Positions 44,000 to 53,762 of a stretch of 64,000 nucleotides of DNA are shown here, in pieces. Every line of letters begins with the position of its first letter. The stretch's first letter is position 1. The stretch comes from Gracilaria domingensis (Eukaryota; Rhodophyta; Florideophyceae; Gracilariales; Gracilariaceae), in assembly GCA_022539475.1 (NCBI GenBank), contig VCMS01000002.1, positions 503,798 through 567,797 of the forward strand. Reading direction: 5' to 3'. Both the position numbers and the translations under genes were made by a program. Under the pieces are notes generated by a model. That model ran no database searches and was not told where the DNA came from. It saw only the letters and a list, made by a program, of their open reading frames with translations.

Positions 44000-45099
44000 T
44001 TTCTCACATGATTTGCAACGCAGCGGTAAATACCATCCGACTCATCTTGGCGCCAATGGTTTACAAGAAGTGTTCACAGCGCCGTCATCTAGAGTATCCA
44101 GGCTCATGCGTAATAATCTTCGCCTTTGACACATATCTGTTTTCTTGCTTGGTCATCCAAGACTTGAACAAACATTGAAAGCTAGCCGAAATGCTACCCG
44201 ATGAAACCTAACATGACCTACATGTGAATCCAGGTTTTGACCGCGATCGCCATGGAGGTCTTCAGCAACCTTTCATCGTGTGGTCAGCGCTTTGTGTACA
44301 TGGATTCCACCATACTCAGATCAAGGCTGCATTTCACCATCTAATGAGTGTACACGCCAAGGGGACATATGCTATGAACTCTTTCGTCCTTCTTGCGCTA
44401 ATTTCATGTGATTTTAACGCTTGCTGTTGGAGAGAGAGGCTAACGTACTCCTAAATACCAGTCCGCTCTTGGTACTGTACGTTTGACCCTGTGCCGCCGC
44501 ATACCAAGGTTTGTTTTCGAAGCGAGTGTCCGCGCTGACGAATCAAAGCAATTTTTCTCTCAGTTTTACACAACTATGTTTTGGATCTTTCTTGCTTCGC
44601 TTTTCTGGTACCTAACCCATTCAATGACGGTAGCTGCATATCTTTGGGTTTAGAAAGGGATTTTTCTATCAACTAGTGTGGAAGCCCTAAGAACATGAGA
44701 AGCGTGTCGCGATTCGTTTGTTATGGTACAACGAGATTGATACAGAGCTCTGCTTCGAACGGGCGTTTGTAATTTGGGATCATGAACTTGTGTGTTCCTC
44801 TTACAACTAGGTGATAATTTATTTATTTTGTCCGAGCTCAGCTAAGTCTTCTGCAGGTTTTGCTGGAGGTGACCACGGGATAGATCGGTCTAGAGCAGAA
44901 TATGTTAACGACGCTGCATCGACATTCCCTGGAGAATTATATTTTTCTCTGACATTTCGTTCTGCAGAGCTTGATCGATGTAATAACGGCGGCTGTCAAT
45001 ATCAAGGAATCCAACGAGTCTTTGAATACAACCTTCAGATTCTGTAGAGATCTCTCCCGTCGTTCTACTGTCTGTGTACACCAACCCGAATCGTTCGTC
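44000..45099. other. Intergenic, AT-rich
   Basis: No supportable gene. Short ORFs such as 44224-44454 and 44811-45047 have no domain. Confidence 0.4.
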
Positions 45100-45693
45100 C
45101 TATCGAAGATTGTACTGCCATTTAACATCCACGAAGGCTGTAACTATTCTAATAGATCTCAATTCCACGATAACCTTCATGATTCTTTTGATTGTGACGT
45201 AGTAGAGATGTTTTGGAGGTTCAATCATTCGATTTTGTGATGACTCATTGGCTTCCTGCGATGCTGGCCAGCATGCCGAATCTGAGTCAAGAATGAAATG
45301 TGCCGCAATGCAGAATTTCTGTCGCTTCCGACGTCCAGAGTGTTGCGATCTACATCGCGAACTATGATTTTCAGCGGTTTCGACCATGAATGTTGTGGAT
45401 CCTTTTCTAACTCTCATTGTGTTGAACGACCGCACGGATATGATGCGATACGAATTGAACTCATACCAAAAGTTTTCTTTGATGAACGTATCAACCGCTC
45501 GTTTTTGTGATGGAATAAGATCGATGTCCCTAATTCCTGCTCCCAGGCATTCGGTATTTGTTCGATATTCCGTGTTTGGGGGGGCACCTTGCAAAGCATT
45601 TGAAGAGTTGAGTGTCTCAAAATCATCACTTTCAGACAATTTCAAGTTGAGCTCACATGATGAGGGAGAATTCCAGTCGTTGGCAACTTTCAT
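45100..45693 (-). CDS. Hypothetical protein, 197 aa
   Basis: The ATG at 45693 (MKVANDWNSPSS) opens a frame to 45100. It is acidic and Ser/Asn-rich at the N-terminus, then has a basic middle (RCRSQHSGRRKRQKF). No membrane segment and no recognisable family. It lies about 60 bp from the boundary of the repeated element at 45.76 kb. It may be an isolated exon or chance ORF, so confidence is low. Confidence 0.3.
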   Translation of the reverse strand: MKVANDWNSPSSCELNLKLSESDDFETLNSSNALQGAPPNTEYRTNTECLGAGIRDIDLIPSQKRAVDTFIKENFWYEFNSYRIISVRSFNTMRVRKGSTTFMVETAENHSSRCRSQHSGRRKRQKFCIAAHFILDSDSACWPASQEANESSQNRMIEPPKHLYYVTIKRIMKVIVELRSIRIVTAFVDVKWQYNLR

Positions 45694-45763
45694 CGCCAAA
45701 AGCTTGAAGTTCTTGTGAAATATGTGCGCGGTCAGGTTAGACGTGTTTTGAACCCTCTTCGTC

Positions 45764-47440
45764 TGTGTTCTGCAAAGTGGAATATAGTCAGTTCGCTTTG
45801 GAAACTAAGCTAGTTTAGGGGCTATTTGGGGCGCGCGAGGGGGTGGCAGAGGCTGGCACTCAAAAAATTAAGAAATTTTTGGAATATTAAATTCCATTTC
45901 GCGCAGTTTAGTTCTTGGTCCCCTAGTTTTTGTAGAGGTTCTACTTCGCCGCACCACCCCATTCACTCTTTTCCGCGACCCTCTCTCAAAACTGCACTCG
46001 TGCTAGTTTGCGTTTCCATTTTCTCCCATATTGCAATGTCAGTCGCAACTCATCCCACCTCAATCATCCCATCGCTTCTTCCCAGTCCACACGACCCCCG
46101 CTATTTACCCATTTCTCGCCCATCACGCGTTGGCATCCTCTCTCTCCGTCTCCGCAAACGTCATTTTGTAGAAGTCAGGTGGACAACTCTCCCCCTTCTC
46201 GTATACCCGCCTCGCCCCAAAACGGCTTCAAATCCCTCCCATCCTTCTCTCCTTCTGTCCCCTCAGAATCTCCTTCGCAGTCCGCGCTACCTCCGCCGCA
46301 CTCTAAAACCCAGTCACCACCGGAGCTCCGACTCCCTCCCGCGGCACCTCCTCCTCCACCTTCTTCATCTCCTTACGCCTCTTCTTCAGACGGCTCTTCC
46401 CATCCCCAACCCCACCACCCTTTGTCTTCGGTGTCACAGGGGACCCCTTCTGCACCGCCACCCTTCCCACACTTCCCTTCTCCGTCTTTCCCTCCACACC
46501 TCCTTTCACCGTCTCCTCTTCCACCAATCTTTGCCTCTTGCCCAGCTCCTTCACCTCCTTCTCCAGCACGTCCAACCTCTCGTTCAGAACCCTATTATCC
46601 TCCCGCAACTCTCCAATCTCCCTTCCCGCACACTCCACTATCCCATACAGATGATTTCTCATCTCCACTCCCAATACCGACAACGAATTCCGCAGGCTCG
46701 AAATCGCCTCAACCGAAACACCACTACCACCCCCACTCAGCACCACACCGCCCATTTCCGTTACAATCTCCACAATTCCATCGTCCAGTTGCTCCTTCAT
46801 CACCAACCCCAACATCCCCACCCTCGCCTTCATCTCCCCCACAAACCGCATCTCCCTGTCACCCTCTCCGTCCCCACTCTCTATCTGGTCTGCAATCTCT
46901 AACTGACTCAGATGCACCGCACCCCTTCTCTCCATTGCGACCCCCTCCACCTCCAATTCTACACCCTTCTCCACCTCATCACCATCCTCTCTCCTCACCT
47001 CACACTTCTTTCCTTCATCGGCCACTTCCTTCTTCTGCGACATCCGACCAGCCGCCGTAATCATGTCCTCTTCCCGCTTTGGTGACGGCGTCGGCGGTAC
47101 CTCCTTCCCCTCCAACAGCGCCAACAGCTCCTCATCCTTCACGTATCCGCTCGACATCTTCAGAAGAAGAAGTAGTAGTTGGATCGAAGTTTCCGCTGCG
47201 ATACAGTGCAATCAAGCTAAACTGTGCTGTCCACCCCCACTGTCCAGCCACATGGGCTATACCCAGCACCATGATTGTCCCTGTTTCCCTCATCCCATTT
47301 CCCGCCAAAACATCTACTGTACACCTCCGCACCTTCCACTATTTAAGCGCGACCTCTCTGTCTCCTCTTTCGCGCTCACATAATCCCCACCCACCTCGCC
47401 TCGACCGGCGATATTTTTCTCTTCCACCATAACCTCACTC
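45764..47440 (-). mobile_element. Repeated element encoding a coiled-coil protein, copy 1
   Basis: Starting with TCTGTGTTCTGCAAAGTGG at 45766, about 1 kb of this segment recurs at 53765-54860 in the same orientation, with many substitutions and indels. The sharp left boundary is shared (both preceded by CG). The element's gene runs on the minus strand (46303-47157), so this boundary is the 3' end of the gene side. The right limit is uncertain; copy 2 fades earlier. No RT, integrase or transposase is present, so it is probably nonautonomous. Terminal repeats were not identified. Confidence 0.6.
46303..47157 (-). CDS. Coiled-coil protein of the repeated element
   Basis: The chosen ATG at 47157 (MSSGYVKDEELLALLEGKE) gives 284 aa. 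The frame is open 18 codons further upstream. The protein is highly charged. A Gly/Val-rich middle (VVLSGGGSGVSVEAISSLRN) leads into a predicted coiled coil (about residues 165-225, with REIGELREDNRVLNERL and LEKEVKELGKRQRL) and a basic tail (KSRLKKRRKEMKKVEEEV). This layout, coiled coil plus basic nucleic-acid-binding tail, is typical of ORF1/Gag-like proteins of retroelements, but no sequence family is recognised. Copy 1 is uninterrupted while copy 2 is decayed, so this one may be the younger or selected copy. Confidence 0.5.
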   Translation of the reverse strand: MSSGYVKDEELLALLEGKEVPPTPSPKREEDMITAAGRMSQKKEVADEGKKCEVRREDGDEVEKGVELEVEGVAMERRGAVHLSQLEIADQIESGDGEGDREMRFVGEMKARVGMLGLVMKEQLDDGIVEIVTEMGGVVLSGGGSGVSVEAISSLRNSLSVLGVEMRNHLYGIVECAGREIGELREDNRVLNERLDVLEKEVKELGKRQRLVEEETVKGGVEGKTEKGSVGRVAVQKGSPVTPKTKGGGVGDGKSRLKKRRKEMKKVEEEVPREGVGAPVVTGF

Positions 47441-47469
47441 GATGGTTATAGCAAAACAGGAAGATATTG

Positions 47470-47765
47470 CCAGTGGAGGCAAGCTAGGGACTAGTGATTG
47501 TACTTAGAGTAGCTCACCCTCTGTCTCGACTGGGGGCATGTTCTTCTTCCGTCACATCCTGTGTGGGTTGTGACAAAAAAGAATATGTCACCACTCGACA
47601 CCGGATGGGTAACAATGATAGCACGTAGAGTAGTTCATCCTCCCTCTCAGCGTTCACTGGGGATATATTGATGTTCTCTCACATCCTTTCCCGGTTGTGA
47701 TACGAGAGAAATACATCTCCAATGGAGACGGAGAATATAGTCGTGATAATACGTAAAAGTAACAA
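47470..47765. repeat. Tandem repeat, about 120-bp unit, roughly 2.5 copies
   Basis: The words GTACTTAGAGTAGCTCACC (about 47499), GCACGTAGAGTAGTTCATCC (about 47618) and ATACGTAAAAGTA (about 47740) mark successive units. Each unit also contains TC(A)CATCCT...GGTTGTGA and a TATGTC/CATCTC segment. Period about 117-122 bp, imperfect. Confidence 0.7.
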
Positions 47766-47796
47766 TGTCATAAACAATAATTTTATGCTACTATCT

Positions 47797-48150
47797 CTAA
47801 CCAACCTTTCGAAAACCAGCTATGATATGAGCTGGGTTACTCGAGCCAAAGATGGCAGATCCTGCAACTGAAATGTTTGCACCGGCCTTCACTACTCCTT
47901 TCACAGTACTCAGTCCAATACCCCCATCCACCTGTATCCCTATTCTTGGGTACAACTCCCTTGCATGTCGCACCTTATCAAGAACACCCTCCATAAACGC
48001 CTGTCCTCCAAACCCTGGCTCCACCGTCATCAACAATAACATGTCTACAACTCCTTCCTTATAAATGTTTCTACGACCTTTATAGACGTATTCGGGCGCA
48101 ACGCAACTCCAACCTGCATACCCATCCTTTTAATTATGGCAATCAGAGTG
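47797..48150 (-). pseudogene. RPE: Ribulose-phosphate 3-epimerase, 5'-truncated fragment
   Basis: RPE interconverts ribulose-5-phosphate and xylulose-5-phosphate in the Calvin and pentose-phosphate pathways. The end of its TIM barrel is clear: MTVEPGFGGQAFM (signature 2 with the catalytic Asp region, about 48025), GIQVDGGIGLSTV (about 47950) and GANISVAGSAIFG (about 47880). Just upstream in another phase, IKRMGMQVGVALRPNTSI (about 48140-48090) continues the barrel, joined by a one-base frameshift at the TAGACATG site (about 48040). The N-terminal half is missing. Abrupt 5' truncation is typical of LINE-type retrocopies. It cannot be functional. Confidence 0.75.
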
Positions 48151-48526
48151 AAGCTATAGAACCCGTTCACGTCATTTATGAAGCCAAAATGGCTCCTTTC
48201 ATCCTGTATTTAAGCTCCCCGTAACTCGTACTTTACAACTACTTTACAACTCAGGTTCGAAATCAGTTTCATTCATTGTACACTTTCTACTCTTCCACCT
48301 ACTTTTCATAAAACATCATCACACTTTGTGGCTTGTCGTCTCATACAAGCCCTATCATTCATTCAGTACAATCACATATCATACATTTCGCTCACTTTCA
48401 CAAAGTGAACCATGTTCCAGTTCTGCGCTTCCCAACCGTTTTTACTTAAGTATCACTCTTTACCCCAGCAGTTCTCCGCCCCATCTTCCATTTCTATCGT
48501 CACACAAAAACATTCGAACGCTTGCA
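48151..48526. promoter_or_regulatory. Upstream region of the ketopantoate-reductase-like gene
   Basis: This 375-bp pyrimidine-rich leader precedes the chosen ATG. The open frame extends upstream to 48326, but its composition (Ser/Tyr/Phe from CT-rich DNA) looks like a 5' UTR. CTTTACAACTACTTTACAAC at about 48230 is a short direct repeat. Confidence 0.35.
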
Positions 48527-49330
48527 ATGAACTCCCAGTCCGACATGCCTCCGACTCCATCTCCGAGTCCCAGATACTCTGACGTCCCTCAGGCTTCATC
48601 TCCCGCCCGAAGGACTCGGGCCGTTATTGTTGGAAGGGAGCGTATAGGTACCATGCTGGCGAACGAACAAGATATGGTCATTTCCGCACACGATTTCTGC
48701 AGCATGGCTGCTACCTCTCATCTTTCTGATGTACCGATACTAGTTTGGGGAAGAACGAACACCCTGGAGACAGTAATTCAGGCTTGCCCTTATTCGCTCA
48801 GAGAAAATCTCGTTTTCTTCCAGAATGGAGACATCATACCATTGGTTTCGAAGCTCGGTGTGGACAAATGTTCAAAAGTTGTCCTATACGTTGGTGTCCT
48901 TTCAAGAATTGCAGCTCCGCAAGATGGTGTCACTCCTCAAAGTCCGGATGGTCTCACTGTCGCAACAGGAAAGTGGGCCTCCAACGTTGCAGACAGGTTT
49001 AGGTCTATGGGTCTCACTTGCGGGGTTGTCGACGAAGACACATTTCTCGTAAGCTATTATGAGAAGCTCGTGTGGCTATCAGCGTTCAACATCGTCGTGG
49101 CCTCAAGAGGTTTCATTCCTATGGACGTAGTCGCTACGGAGTGCAATACGGTTGTGCTCACAATAATGAAAGAGCTGTTGAAGATAGTTTCCATTAAGAC
49201 AGGTACTACTTTCAACCTGGAAGAGACCGTTGGGCGACTTCTTGCATATGGGAAAACTCTCGTTGGCTTCCCTACTTCTTTCTCCGACTTTCAGTTTAGG
49301 AACGCGTACTTCTACAACTTTTCCCGCTAA
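48527..49330 (+). CDS. Ketopantoate-reductase-like Rossmann protein
   Basis: From the ATG MNSQSDMPPTP there are 267 aa. After a Pro/Ser-rich leader, AVIVGRERIGTML stands where the NAD(P)-binding loop would be, but the classic GxGxxG is not intact. Later landmarks fit the ApbA/PanE-like family of plants and algae: ENLVFFQNGDIIPLV (the 'QNG' motif, about residue 105), PDGLTVATGKWASNVADRF (about 150-168), then the C-terminal helical domain starting YYEKLVWLSAFNIVVASRG with the conserved Lys. The degenerate glycine loop suggests altered or lost cofactor binding. The gene is intact, intronless and the first of the plus-strand genes between the two repeated elements. Confidence 0.55.
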   Translation: MNSQSDMPPTPSPSPRYSDVPQASSPARRTRAVIVGRERIGTMLANEQDMVISAHDFCSMAATSHLSDVPILVWGRTNTLETVIQACPYSLRENLVFFQNGDIIPLVSKLGVDKCSKVVLYVGVLSRIAAPQDGVTPQSPDGLTVATGKWASNVADRFRSMGLTCGVVDEDTFLVSYYEKLVWLSAFNIVVASRGFIPMDVVATECNTVVLTIMKELLKIVSIKTGTTFNLEETVGRLLAYGKTLVGFPTSFSDFQFRNAYFYNFSR

Positions 49331-50055
49331 GAAAGAAACATCGTAGGCGGTGACCCCGCTCCTTTTCATACAAACTACGTGAACGTTGTTAGGGAAAAGT
49401 TATCTCCCTCCCCATTCCCCAAGCTTTGAGGTTAGAATACATGACTTTTCGGTGTTGTAAACCTTTTAGAGATAGTTAAACATAAAAGTTACTTTATCGA
49501 AATGACCTGTTCCTATTACATTACTTATATTTTTCGTCCTTCTGTGGTTCAAATATGCCCCTTCAAATCCTACATCCCTTATCACTAATACCTGGCTAGG
49601 TTTTCGCTAGATGGAAAAGGGTCATTCCACATCATTATAGTGCACGATAGTAGTAAGGAAACAAGTACAAAATTGTGATATTTCTGAAGAATTAAGCCTT
49701 TGCAATACTTGGGGCACCCGTATAAAGTAAGGTAAACCTTTTATGGGTCTCAACCCTTAATGGAGGTTGTTTTACTGATCTTGATTTCTAAGCTCATGTT
49801 GAAGATATTCATAGTTTTCTTTACCCACTTGAACCCGTACATATAATTTATGACTAAATCAACCTTTCTTTACTGCAAATCGATGCAAAAGCTTCTCGTC
49901 GTAGTAACGTTTTAAAACAGTACTACAATACCCGTATATGGTCGTTCTTAGACTCTTTTTATACTACGAAACACCTTGTGAACATCAATCACATCCTTCT
50001 CATTCGTATACCCACACTCATTTGCAAAAAGAACCCTTTCGAAAGCTTTCAAAAC
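49331..50055. other. Intergenic, AT-rich
   Basis: No gene seen in 725 bp. It should contain the promoter of the HAD gene. No repeats were noticed. Confidence 0.4.
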
Positions 50056-50923
50056 ATGTATAACTCAGAAGTTAGAGCCCAAGAAGTAACTCCTCAGCAG
50101 CTGGCTAACTATTCGAAATGGCTACGCCGTGATTAGTGATATTGACGGTATTCTGAAAAGAGCTGGGGAGAACATTCCTGCCGAAACAGTCAAATGCATG
50201 AAGTACATCAATGCACGCGTTGGTTTCGGAATTGCTACTGGGCCAGATATAGAGGATGCCGAGAGTTTCATGGAGCACCTGGGTGGCTACACTTTTGGCA
50301 TCTCTGGAAACCAAGGCGCACGGGTGAGATTATCCAATGGTACCGAAATTGATCAGGACCTTGACAGGGAAGGCTACGAAAGATGTGCAGCCGAACTTGA
50401 GAGACTTGCACTCTCCTTAAATGAATCGCACGGACTTCACGAAGAGTGTCAACAAGCAGTTGTGAGCACTAGAAAAGACAGTGGACTCCCTAACGTCACG
50501 TACAATGGACTGTCGAAGTGGAAAACAGAAGTTAACTCCGGTATTTCAAAAGTGTTGACATCCTTTCCGAACCTGGTTGCGTACCCTCAAGATGAAAACT
50601 GTGACATAGGGGACATTCGTTTCACGAAAAATAGTGGGGCGCTAGCCTTGGTTGAAAACGACCCCCAGTTCGACACACATTTAATCGTTGCTTTCGGGAA
50701 TGATTTCAATGATGGCCCTCTATATGAAATGGCAACCCAGGCAGTTCATGTGAAGGGAGACGACCATCCAGCAGCGGTAACATATCTTGTTGATGGGGTG
50801 GAGGACGTGCATGAGACCATCAGAAGGGTGGCAGAACTGTACTGGTACAGAAAATGCGAGTGTCAATGGTTTAGAAATGCTCTTGGAATTTGTTTCAAGT
50901 GCTACGATGTCTGTAATACTTAG
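50056..50923 (+). CDS. HAD-fold phosphatase-like protein A (catalytic motifs present)
   Basis: The conserved frame runs from about 50,111 to 50,923. It contains motif I ISDIDGIL (D-x-D-G, about 50,135), GIATGPDIEDAE, ISGNQGARVRL, a Lys-containing motif III region and motif IV FGNDFNDGPLYEMA (about 50,695). The layout matches trehalose-6-phosphate-phosphatase/Cof-type HAD hydrolases. There is no ATG in this phase before motif I. An ATG at 50,056 in the neighbouring phase encodes MYNSEVRAQEVTPQQLANY, which aligns with the paralogue's N-terminus, so a one-base indel near 50,105-50,118 is likely. The C-terminus is Cys-rich (CECQWFRNALGICFKC). A paralogue lies convergent 52 bp away. Confidence 0.65.
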
Positions 50924-50975
50924 CTAGGATATGAGATCTCAGTAATAAAAGTGCCGTATATATCTCAATACCCTT

Positions 50976-51836
50976 TTATGATTCATGGTGGTTTTTATCG
51001 TGCTGCTTTTCCTCGTAGCCGTACAACAGAGCCACCAGCATGATTGTCGAATGTACATCCTCCATGCTTTCGAACAGGTTGTGTACTCCACCCGGGAAAC
51101 AATCTTCTTTGACGTGAACGCCGTACACGCCTACCTCATGCAAAGGTCCGTCAATCAAAGCACTTCCGAACGTCACGACGTCATCCGTATCAATAAATCT
51201 CGGTTCATTATCCACAAGATTTTCTCCTCCGCTTCCTTTTGTGTATCGCTTGTCCACAATTTCGCAACTTTTATCGCCGGGATAGATAACAAACGCATCC
51301 ATCTTCTGCAACAGGTCCCCAATAGCAGAATCCACTTCTTCTCTCCACTGCCACAGTTTGTTGTACACGATATTGGGAAGGCCACTATCACTTCTGGTCT
51401 CCACCAACCCCTTCTCATCATCATTCACAATTCCATGCCTCCTATTCAAATCCCTTGCCAGGAACAGTAGTCCATCAACAGTGTGGTCAAGGGTGTGATC
51501 ATTGAATGCAGCCTTAATTTCCCTCTCGTCAGAGAAACGGAGGAAAGCTCCATGATTCGCCGAGACACCAAACTTATAGTCTCCGAGTCCTTCCATTTTC
51601 TCCTCCACGTCGCCCACATCACCCCCTGTGACAAGTCCGAAACCAACACGTTCGTCAATGAACTTCATACACTTCACAACTCCTTCTGGAGTTGACTCTC
51701 CTTCTCTTCTCAACGTTCCATCAACGGAACTTAATATACCGTAACCATTGGCATATATGAACTTAGACAAGGTATTGGGTAAAATTTCCGCCAAGTCTCT
51801 CTGTTCCTCTGCCATTTTTCCTGATACAGTCACCAT
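50976..51836 (-). CDS. HAD-fold pseudophosphatase-like protein B (catalytic Asp lost)
   Basis: This is an intact 286-aa ORF from ATG (MVTVSGKMAEEQRD). It is co-linear with protein A across its length, for example VKCMKFIDERVGFGLVTG, DSGLPNIVYNKLWQWREEV and YGVHVKEDCFPGGVHNL. At motif I it reads LSSVDGTL, so the nucleophilic Asp of D-x-D-G is Ser. At motif IV it reads FGSALIDGPL instead of FGNDFNDGPL, losing one acidic metal ligand. It should therefore lack phosphatase chemistry but may still bind ligand or partner A. The frame is uninterrupted, unlike other decayed genes in the window, which hints at retained function. Confidence 0.7.
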   Translation of the reverse strand: MVTVSGKMAEEQRDLAEILPNTLSKFIYANGYGILSSVDGTLRREGESTPEGVVKCMKFIDERVGFGLVTGGDVGDVEEKMEGLGDYKFGVSANHGAFLRFSDEREIKAAFNDHTLDHTVDGLLFLARDLNRRHGIVNDDEKGLVETRSDSGLPNIVYNKLWQWREEVDSAIGDLLQKMDAFVIYPGDKSCEIVDKRYTKGSGGENLVDNEPRFIDTDDVVTFGSALIDGPLHEVGVYGVHVKEDCFPGGVHNLFESMEDVHSTIMLVALLYGYEEKQHDKNHHES

Positions 51837-52136
51837 ACTGCCACAAGTACCGCATAGACAGGACCTGCATATACTTCTCTTAAAAGCAACCTTAAGTGCA
51901 GTTTCAGAAGTGTTAGGACGCTACATGTTCAATTGCGAATTGAATGGTGCCACCAATGATGTTAACGATACCGAGCATTTGGCATGTTGCAATTAGACGC
52001 AACTGGACCAAAGACGTTTGACATTCGTTCAATTACCAGCCTGCCGCACCTTTTCTATGTTCATATGTATAGCCTTGTAATAGTATACTACTCTTAATAC
52101 TCGCAAGACACTTATAATTTACTAATCATCTCATTC
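51837..52136. other. Intergenic
   Basis: This 300-bp gap lies between protein B's start and the 3' end of the oxygenase-like gene, both on the minus strand. It must contain the promoter of B. Nothing distinctive was seen. Confidence 0.4.
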
Positions 52137-53732
52137 TCATCCACTTCGAGGCGCTCGCAGCCTCATTATTGGCAAATCGTCATCACTACTACTCTCGAGC
52201 ACTTCGGTTCTACTGGCGTCCGCTTCCACACCAATCTCCACGACCACTTGGTCTTCTTCCATGTCAACCGCCCCACCCTCCTTATTGGACAACAGTTCAT
52301 CCTCCGCCTCCTCCTCCTCGTCACCATTGACAAACGTGGGTCGGAAATCCCGCACCCGATGAACAGCATCAGGTAGTGCGTAGCCCTCTGGTACCATGTA
52401 CATGTGGTATCTAACCAGCAAATCCATAGACACGGGCCTATCCACCTTGTACTTCCTACTTGCTCCAGCATGTGTCACATCACCACGGCCCACGAATACA
52501 GAGTACGGTGGGATGATTATCTTCTTCGCTGGGTACACCTCCGACATCACTCGCAACTGTTGGTTGTTCATCCCCACCAGTTGATGGCTTCCAGTGCTCA
52601 CCCAGAGAGGAAAGCCCTCTTTCCCAGAGGCCATTACAAAGTATCCGGGGTTAGCAGTATTTATTGTTTCCTTCGTAACCAGACCATTGATGTCGGTGTG
52701 CAGCGTCTGGCGCTTGCACTTTCTCGTCGTCCCCAGAAATCGACCACCAGTTTTCGGAGTGTACATCTTCACAGCTTTCCTTTCATTGTTCCATAGTCCC
52801 AAAGCCGCAGCAATTGTACCCATTCGAACATCAAGTAAAGCACGCGACCTTACAACCCACCTGAACTCCTCATTATCCTCCGGCTTCTCCACTGTACCCC
52901 AACGTGTCGACATCACTCTCCCCTCAAATGGTCCATCGCTACCGTCCTTCCATCCTTCATCATCGTTGATTATTTGAACAAACGACTTCTGTTCCTCCCC
53001 TTTCCGTATATCCGGCATCGCTCCATACTCATTTTCGAAGAAGTCCACCAACTTTCCCGACACATCTCCGAACTCCCGAACTTCTTCCAACTCCTCCCAT
53101 TTAGGGACACCATTATCCGTCGCAAATCCATCAAGCACGCAATATCCATTCTGCCTTAGCTCAGCTTGCATTCGAGAGAAGAACATTTGCCCAAATTCGT
53201 CATGCTCCTTCGCAGTAACCCACAGCACCTCTTCATCATCCATACCTGTCGGCCGAGTACGAGGATACTGCATACCAAATGTCTCCGCCCGTAGGCGATG
53301 TTCAGCCCTTGCAGCGTGCCAAAAGAGAAGATGGTGTACATCTCTGAGATTCGAAACACTTAGCAGCTCCGACCAATGTCCCTTCGGCAAGTGAATGACT
53401 CTGGGCCAGGGGTCCTTGTGCTCAATTACGTTCTTCCCTTGCCATTCCTGCGGTCTCAGCCTGACATACCCGCACCATGATGGGTTTGGTGGGACATCAT
53501 ATGGGTCTCCTCGAACAAGTCCGTGCTCCTCAGATTCCGGAAGAGCTGTAGGTAACTCGTCATCAAATGACCCCCCACCTGTCTCTTGCTGATTGTCTGG
53601 CGCAGCATCTTTCTCGACGGTGACAACCGGTGGAACTGTCACAGAAAAAAGCTCTTCGTCATCCACAAATGCAGAACTGCCTGCGTTCTCTGCATTCGCT
53701 CCCTCTCCCAATGCCACGAACTGAACCTTCAT
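52137..53732 (-). CDS. 2-oxoglutarate/Fe(II)-oxygenase-like (phytanoyl-dioxygenase-type) protein
   Basis: The ATG at 53732 (MKVQFVALGEG) gives 531 aa and fits the gene's own composition. The frame is open 43 codons further, but that part lies inside the adjacent repeated element. The C-terminal half shows a double-stranded beta-helix oxygenase pattern. H-x-D in QTLHTDING (about residues 345-347) is followed by WVSTGSHQLVG (about 385), IIPPYSVFVGRGDVTHAGAS (second metal His, about 420) and an Arg in VSMDLLVRYHMY (about 440) in the 2OG-binding position. The N-terminal half (WCGYVRLRPQEW, HDEFGQMFFSRMQ) is family-unassigned. The tail is very acidic. The metal triad is complete, so catalysis is plausible. 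The substrate is unknown. Confidence 0.6.
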   Translation of the reverse strand: MKVQFVALGEGANAENAGSSAFVDDEELFSVTVPPVVTVEKDAAPDNQQETGGGSFDDELPTALPESEEHGLVRGDPYDVPPNPSWCGYVRLRPQEWQGKNVIEHKDPWPRVIHLPKGHWSELLSVSNLRDVHHLLFWHAARAEHRLRAETFGMQYPRTRPTGMDDEEVLWVTAKEHDEFGQMFFSRMQAELRQNGYCVLDGFATDNGVPKWEELEEVREFGDVSGKLVDFFENEYGAMPDIRKGEEQKSFVQIINDDEGWKDGSDGPFEGRVMSTRWGTVEKPEDNEEFRWVVRSRALLDVRMGTIAAALGLWNNERKAVKMYTPKTGGRFLGTTRKCKRQTLHTDINGLVTKETINTANPGYFVMASGKEGFPLWVSTGSHQLVGMNNQQLRVMSEVYPAKKIIIPPYSVFVGRGDVTHAGASRKYKVDRPVSMDLLVRYHMYMVPEGYALPDAVHRVRDFRPTFVNGDEEEEAEDELLSNKEGGAVDMEEDQVVVEIGVEADASRTEVLESSSDDDLPIMRLRAPRSG

Positions 53733-53762
53733 CGACCTTCCTCTCAGCACATGTTCATTTAC

